DNA of 64,000 bases from Lingula anatina (lineage: Eukaryota; Brachiopoda; Lingulata; Lingulida; Lingulidae): NCBI RefSeq assembly GCF_001039355.2, contig NW_019775556.1, positions 255,881 through 319,880 on the forward strand. Reading direction: 5' to 3'. Made by a program: the position numbers and the translations under genes. The notes under the pieces are model-generated. The model was not told the origin of the DNA. It did no database searches and saw nothing but the letters and a program-made list of their open reading frames with translations. Positions within the stretch are counted from its first letter, which is position 1, and each line of letters starts with the position of its first letter. Below, one piece after another: positions 57,350 to 64,000 of this stretch.

Positions 57350-60300
57350 TCACCTTGTGAAAAATAAATAACATGAAAAAAGAAAGAAAAATAGCAGACT
57401 TGCAAAATTTGTCTTCACATTTAAACACACTTGTCCACCTTCATTCACATTGAACAGCAGTCCCATGTTTGGGCACAACATCAAAGTACATCAATCCAAA
57501 TTGAAATGGACCAAGAGTTGGGCTCAGCTTGCGTCAAATGCCATCTAGTGTACAATGTTCCACAGTTTGCTTTTCCTTTGGGTACCCTCTGCTAGACTTT
57601 GGTATTCAGCTTCCCCAGTGTGTTGTTCAAATCTTCATTACTGTATTGTACAAACAAGGGTCCATGGCCTCTCAATTACTGTGTCTTCTGTTTATCCTTC
57701 TTGTTAAGGAAAGGGAGTTTTGCTTTCACTCTGAAATGTAACATCATTCAATGAATCACCTGTAAGTCAAATTATCAAAACCTTGACTTGGAATCACTGT
57801 AACCTAAATTCTGTTTTAACTATTAAGCTGCAGATTTCCAAACAAATAAATTTTAGATGAAAAATATTAAAGAAAAACAACTTACTGCTCCACTACATTC
57901 ATAATTTGGGTTTTAGCTTTATCCAGGACTTCATCAATCTGAACCTATAACAGAAAATATAAGATGTTATTTAATCACTGCTAGTTTGATTCATTTCCTA
58001 TGCCAATATTTCTTTCTCATGTAAACAGGAAGATGTGGCAGTTATGTCAGACAATAAGAACTAAATTATCTTATTGGAAATTATATAAAACATCAAAAGT
58101 TTAAATTCAAGCAATGATTTGTGAGAAGGAGCAATTTTTTTTCTTGAGATAAATTTGACTAGGTGAAAAGATCCCAGATTTTTACATCTTTTGAAGCAAC
58201 ATTTCAATAGAAAGTAACAAGCAAAATGCACTGCAAAAACAACAAGTAGTAGCTGTAACAGCAAGCAGGTATGCAAAGTAAAACTGAAATATTAGCATCG
58301 ACATATCCAGACTGAAGAACTGGTTTTATCCTGCTTTTTTAAGGTTTCTGCAAACCATCATTTATAGGAAGCACTGCTACCAATTAATTTTGCAATGGAG
58401 TTGACTCAACAGCACTTTAATGCTAAATCCAAATTTAGATTTACACCTATGAATCAATAATTTTCTTTTTGCCACATATGCATTCTCTATAATAAAGAAC
58501 TGTCAATAGAACATCAAAGCACTCTGTCAAATTTTTCAGGTCTCTATGACAGCCACTACTAGAAGTAGGCCATAATTACAGCTTGTGCATCACAGCTCGT
58601 AAATCACCAAGCTTACATTACAATGATGATTAATTCTACAGCAGCAAAGCAATAACTTTATCCAAACCTACCTGATATGTTTCATAAACCTTGGGTAATG
58701 TAAAAACAGCAACTACAGCTGCAAATAAATAGTAAAGTATTTTAAAAATAAAATTACAATGAAGTTCTGTCAGAAACTAGCTATTATGTACAGACTACAA
58801 GTCTTATCTCTCAATAAGACACACGCAGGCTCGACTTAAATCATTTTATTGCACTTGAAGACTGCATTTACATGAGCATCTGATAAATGAATATTGGCTG
58901 AATCAATTATGATAGCTACGGCTTGAACATCTCTTGGGAACAACATGAATCACCACTCTCAGTCACTAGACAAAAATGGAAAGATCATTTTTTTTCTTTT
59001 TGAAGCACTGTTTAACATACATCACACTAAAGAAAAAAAAATTGAAGAAATTAAAAAAAAGATCAAAACTTACCTAAGATGACCAAAGTCATAACATTGA
59101 ACCAGGCCCCAATATAGGTCATCACCCACAACAGAAGACCAAACTGCAAAATAAGGAGATGAAATATTGATTTACAAGCTGACAAAACCACAGTGGAATT
59201 CTTCCAATCTCTATTTTTGCGAATCCCAGATAGGGTTAATGGTATGAAGCTATTCCAGATATATTTACCAGGTTGATCAAGGTCTGGTGCATGGCTAGAC
59301 TCTACTTTAAGTATCGGAAACATTGGTGAAGGGAAGAGATTAACATGTACAAATTTATTTCTTTTTAACTCCAAGGCTACATATAGGAAGTGTGAGCCGC
59401 TGAAATGTAACTACTTTTTTGGTCCAATTTCAGTCACTTCCAATAGTTATTATTTTTTCTTTATCATTTAGGTAATATGGTTTATTTTGTTGCAAAACAT
59501 TTGACTTATTTCAATCACTTTTTCTGCAATGCATAGACACAGAACTAAGATACAGGTTATGGCAAATGGGGCTGCACGGGTTTCAAATACAGACTAAACC
59601 ATTTAGCTTGTTCATGTATATATCTCTCTCTTTATACTACTTGATTGGATACTCAGACACAGAGAGCAACATAAGAGCAAAAATTTAAAACTTTTAATCT
59701 AAACTCCTTCAAATATTTATCTTTGATCACCCATAAGCAGACTCTACCCAGTAAGTTATCCCTTTGTGCTTACAATAATTCCTTCTTCTAAAATAATCCC
59801 CATCCACAGGCAGAATTAAGACCAAAGCACTTCACCTTAATTAAATACACTCCTGCAGTGAGATATACAGTGTCTTAAAGATTACTTGTCTTGATGACGC
59901 AGTATTCTTAATGCTCTGTTATTTACCTTGACGGAATCTACCAAATCCTCGACCAAAAACAGTCTTCTCAGACGAACAGCATCTTCATTCAGGTGTTGTG
60001 CAAGGGCTCTTGCAGCTTGCTGCATCTTGTCCTCAGGAAGAGAGATGTCCTTCTCAAGCCAAACCCTGAGGAAAAGAAAATTTGGACTAAGGCATAAAGC
60101 TTACTAGTAACCAAATTTTAAACTCCCTTTACAAACACTTAACAGGTGAATGTCAGTAAATTTTCAATCTTTTCTTTCCAATATTTATAGTACTAATATA
60201 TCCATCTAAAAAAAAGTTGCGCCATGACTTTCCTCAACGAAACACAAAATGCAAAGTGACAAGAAAAAAATTTCATGCTGAAGTGCCTCCTGACAAAATC

Positions 60301-63246
60301 TTACATAAGAACAAATTAGGCATCTTACTTGAACGGGTGTCCTTCATTGGACTTCTGCACAGCCTGTAGGACATTTTTGTAGACACGGAAGCTAAAGGTG
60401 ACAGTGAGAGCAGCCAGGGAGACGTAGGCGAGGACACTGATGACACTGAAGGAGGTCAAGGACAGCAGTATGACCAGGACGCTGCCAAACACAACCCCAG
60501 TTTTCTTCACATCGCGCCAGTAGATCAAATCCAGAACTGTAACAAAAGTAGGTGGGAAAAATCACAATACTTTCTATACTGGAGATTAAAGGCCGTCACT
60601 CCACACACAACTTTTCTACAATCTAACGCTTTTACTGACATGTATCAAATAACCATGATTGACTTCAAGTTTTTCCACACCAGTATGTTTGTCTAAAAAT
60701 AAGCTTCATGCAGAAACAATCTGCCTGCCAATTACCTACTACATCACCCCTACCTATAATAAAATAATAATAATAAAGCAGAGTTTCCAGCCCCCTAAAT
60801 TTCATACATTTCAGATGTTGTTTTACATGCCCTTCACCTGACACGAACCTGCTGTTCCAGTCACCTCCCATGCAGTATCATATTGAAGTTGTTTAGATAG
60901 ATTAAAAAAAATGTGTGTAATTCAATTCAAATATAAAAGTTATATGCGGAATCAAATTCAACACTACAAAGCAATGAGGAAAGATGTTGAGAAATTAAAA
61001 TAAATGTTCAATTTTGTTACTGCACAAACTTTTGTCATGTTGGAGTGTTATGAAAGTATTTCAATTTTCAACACAACTCGCAGCAAAAGTCTAGCTGGTC
61101 ACTAAAATGACCTAAATATTTTGGTAGCCACCCGTAAATGCTAAATAAAACTGCAATCAACAATACAATACAAACCATAGTAAATTACATATTTCAGAAA
61201 ATCACCGGACTATGATAAAAATTCCACTGCACTACAGTCTCACCTGTCCGTAAGATATGTGAATGAGAAGGGATAAAATAAGTGGTAAATTGTAAAATTA
61301 ATGTTCAGAGGTCTGTGTTAGTGTCTGTTGGTGAATATAATATACAGAACCACATGCAAAAGTTGCTTTGAGAACCCAGCCTAGTGTTACTATATGAACA
61401 AAGAAGCAGCGAGGTGTCTGACAAAAGGTGAATGGGTTTAAAAGGGCAACAAATAAGTCTGGTGGCGGTAGGATTACATTGCCAAGTACGAGAATGCAGT
61501 AACACTTGCCAATGGGAGGCTGCTGAAGCAATCTTTTCCTTGCACCATCAGTTTATTATTATAATTATGCCATCTCTTAAAATTACATCATTTTTATACA
61601 TTAAAGCACTGAACTATAGCCTATATGATAACTATAACAACTGATGATGTAAGACAAGAGTGCCTCAAGACCACATTCTTGTGTGTGAATACACCTTGGA
61701 ATGTTCACCCTCACTGCACAAACGCTCTCAATCAAACCGAAATAGTTGTTGCCATGACAACAGGGATGCCCTTTTTAACCCTTTCTACCTTTAGCAGGTG
61801 CAATAATATCTGAACACATTCACTTTACCAGCCTTAGGGACTTCGAAAGTCTCTGATGTGTCTCCTGGGAAAGAAAGGGTGCTGACGGTTAAAGATACCA
61901 CAGAGCTCCATGATAACCACATATTATCAAGTATATAAAAGAGAAACTTCCAATTCCCAATAAATAATATCCATACAACTTGCTTCCTTGTGTACTGGGC
62001 TTATGCTAGCATGCATTACTCGAAGATGCATCTTTTTTTTAGTCAGCCCAAAGACTGGCTACTTGGCAAAAAGGAGTTTAAGAAGTCTATATTTTTCTAA
62101 TTTACAATTTATTTTCATCCAGTGGTACAGTTTTATTTGCTAGCATGAGCCGAGAACAACTCGACCGATTTCACAGTTTACCTGAATTACCTTATCCCAT
62201 GATAATGTACTGATCAATGACTTTAAAAAAGTCTCAACACACACTTAACATCTAAATGCAATGCTCATTGATCAAACTGGACATTTTTTAATACAGTTTT
62301 TCGGTCTTCAGACAGTCGTATATTAAAAGAGCTAAACGAAGATTGATTTTCAGATCCCACAAGATGATGGTCTACCTTAGCAAAAGATACTTTATATAGT
62401 TATGCATGGATGCATTCATAACCCACTACTTTACACAAGAATAAACCATGAAAATATATAAAATCCCTCGGGGTTATAAGTGCTTTTGTTCAAGACTGCC
62501 CGAGCTTTTTTAATATGGCTTGTCATCAAAACACATTACTCTGCCAAGGCAGACAGCAGAACTGACTAGCATTTTATATTAGTCACAGATTGCAAGACAA
62601 GAAAATGGAATACTGTTATCCAAGTTGAAATACACCATATGATAATCTAATGAAGTGGCTCAAGCTGAATCTAAAATTCTACTCTTATATGCCAGAGTAT
62701 TCAATTATTCTGCATGGTGATCTATTAATCATCCTCTATATGACACTAACCCTTTTTGGTAGAAATTTAGCACATTTTAAGTTAACATGAAGAATCTCAT
62801 TTTCCATGCTTTGAAGCAGCATTAGACACTCTCAATGTCTGACTCAGTATGCTGTGACTCAAATAACAAAGGGATAATGGAGGCAACTTATTGATCCATC
62901 GCAAATGTAGAAACTAACATTGTTCAACCAATGGTGAAATCGCCATGTTATGGGCAGTATGGATCAATAAAATTCAACATTGCAATATTCTGTACACGCC
63001 CGTTTCCTCGAACAGTTTATATAGACTGATTTGTGCAAACAGTACGTGATGTAGAAAGATGTAGCAGCCAGTACTATCCATGGTGTGATACATGCTAAAT
63101 ACTTAAGGGAGCAAAAGAGCACCTCCTTAACAGATGTGCACCCATGCTGCAAATTACTACAAAAAAGTCTGCCTACCATTTCCATCTTCTTTTTCAGTAG
63201 TTTCAGGTGTAGCAGATGCTGCCTTCTGTGCATTATTTTTCCCCAT
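57350..63246 (-). CDS. Reticulon (RTN homology domain protein), short isoform
   Basis: Shapes tubular ER membrane. Coding exons: 63177-63246, 60329-60536, 59927-60065, 59074-59143, 58672-58718, 57886-57944 and a final G plus stop at 57350-57353. Phases match: 198 aa, close to short vertebrate isoforms (RTN4C, about 199). After a 23-residue polar N-terminus comes [19 protein letters not shown], the hallmark of the domain. The hydrophobic hairpins are at about 38-73 and 140-170, separated by a hydrophilic loop containing [14 protein letters not shown]. The C-terminus ends NVVEQ and lacks the basic dilysine-type tail of vertebrate reticulons. Longer isoforms could start upstream of the window's right edge. 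Confidence 0.92.
61690..61815. repeat. Dispersed repeat shared with asparaginase introns
   Basis: The stretch including GTTGTTGCCATGACAACAGG is about 85% like 330-430, 19,970-20,060 and 40,825-40,920 in intron 11 of the three asparaginase copies. It has no coding capacity. Its presence in an unrelated gene shows it is an interspersed element. Confidence 0.7.
61829..61864 (-). other. Candidate 36-nt cassette exon of reticulon
   Basis: It has a strong acceptor (TTTCTTTCCCAG) and donor GTAAAG. Inserted between the first two coding exons it keeps the frame and adds about 12 residues ([12 protein letters not shown] at the junction) to the N-terminal region before the RTN domain. It lies next to a dispersed repeat (61,690-61,815). 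Confidence 0.55.
61865..63176. other. First intron of reticulon, no further gene seen
   Basis: AT-rich; no splice-bounded open segment other than the cassette exon was found on the minus strand. Confidence 0.5.
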
Positions 63247-64000
63247 TTGCAATTCCAATGATTAATCTCTTATTGCTAATCAAACCTTCAGCTTGGTCAG
63301 TCCTCCTCGTGTGCTCAGCTGTGCCACGTGTGAAAGGATCAACCTGTACCCGAGTCAGGTAGTATAAGCTGGCCTATCTCTTACTGCATTATAATGCTGT
63401 GCTGTTTAAGATGTTCTACATGATGCTTTTTAACATGATGTATAGAACAAATATCTTAGTGATCACCAGCCAGATAATGCATCCTGGCATGTCAACCTTT
63501 ATGAGATAAGTATTTTTACCTTTTATGACGATTTTGCATGACTTGACACTTTATTTTTTTTACTGCCGTGATTAAGAAGTGGCCAGGTTATCTATCTTGA
63601 GATGATAACGAGATAGGAGGCACTGCCTTCAGTGGTTTAAAATTAATAAATCAAACCCTAGTCTATGCATAACATTACAAATTCATGACTATGAATAACA
63701 AAAATGAAATGTTAATTAGTCAAGAAATGGCAATGACCTACTTTTCCCAGAATAAGTCAACTGCTGTAAATACTGCCGCTGAATCCTTGTCATTCAGCTT
63801 TTAAAATAGAAATATGATGTCTCGAGAGACACAAACCTCTAAGTTAACAAATACAAAATTCTGCCTGAAATTTATCAAGTATGTTTTGAACATCTTCCAG
63901 GCAAGAATAAAAGAAATAATTCAAACCATTTTGTGTTCTTTAGAGCAAAGTCCATTTTAAATGAGAAGACATACATCTAATTCAATCCAATCTTGACCAG
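63247..64000. other. Region upstream of reticulon start
   Basis: Should contain the 5' UTR and promoter, or an intron, of reticulon. No TATA box or further coding exon was recognised. A long palindrome or repeat was not seen. Confidence 0.35.

Noticed and set aside
57529-57741. 70-aa + strand frame in the last reticulon intron
   Set aside because: No domain, no promoter, antisense to an intron, and low-complexity hydrophobic content.

Overview
The window is invertebrate nuclear DNA. It is AT-rich, has many short exons with GT-AG introns, microsatellites, numerous small DNA transposons and haplotype-like duplications joined by single Ns. The protein families and gene structure fit a marine animal, possibly a deuterostome such as an echinoderm, but I cannot name the species.

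Layout. About 55 kb is a tandem array of minus-strand genes for a cytosolic L-asparaginase of the 60 kDa lysophospholipase/ASPG type. Copy A spans about 0-10.4 kb, copy B about 19.3-30.2 kb and copy C 38.9-54.8 kb. Copy C is complete: a catalytic domain followed by five ankyrin repeats, with a computed open frame of 654 aa. Copies A and B share a deletion that fuses the exon after the catalytic domain to a late ankyrin exon and adds a stop codon. They therefore keep an open catalytic domain (418 and 426 aa) but lose the ankyrin part. They also share an in-frame 27-residue duplication near the N-terminus. The 5' modules (promoter flank, exon 1, and the exon carrying the first catalytic motif) outnumber the gene bodies: there are five, at 9.8, 29.4, 32.7, 34.8 and 53.9 kb.

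From 56.2 to 63.2 kb, also on the minus strand, lies a complete six-exon reticulon gene (198 aa). It has a likely 36-nt in-frame cassette exon.

The rest is mobile or duplicated sequence: LINE reverse-transcriptase and C-terminal fragments; short elements with clear terminal inverted repeats and target-site duplications; a roughly 8 kb THAP-containing transposon interval in copy C; a 1 kb PIF/Harbinger-like element; a long hairpin whose loop resembles a hammerhead ribozyme; and a 2.4 kb tandem duplication at 11.5-16 kb. Because the asparaginase locus is triplicated, paralogous empty sites exist for several insertions and fix their ends to the base. Five single Ns and one 153-base gap mark assembly joins. 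At least one (47,984-48,512) carries an exact 529-bp repeat that is probably an assembly artefact. All exon models come from reading splice sites and frames by eye; no searches were run.
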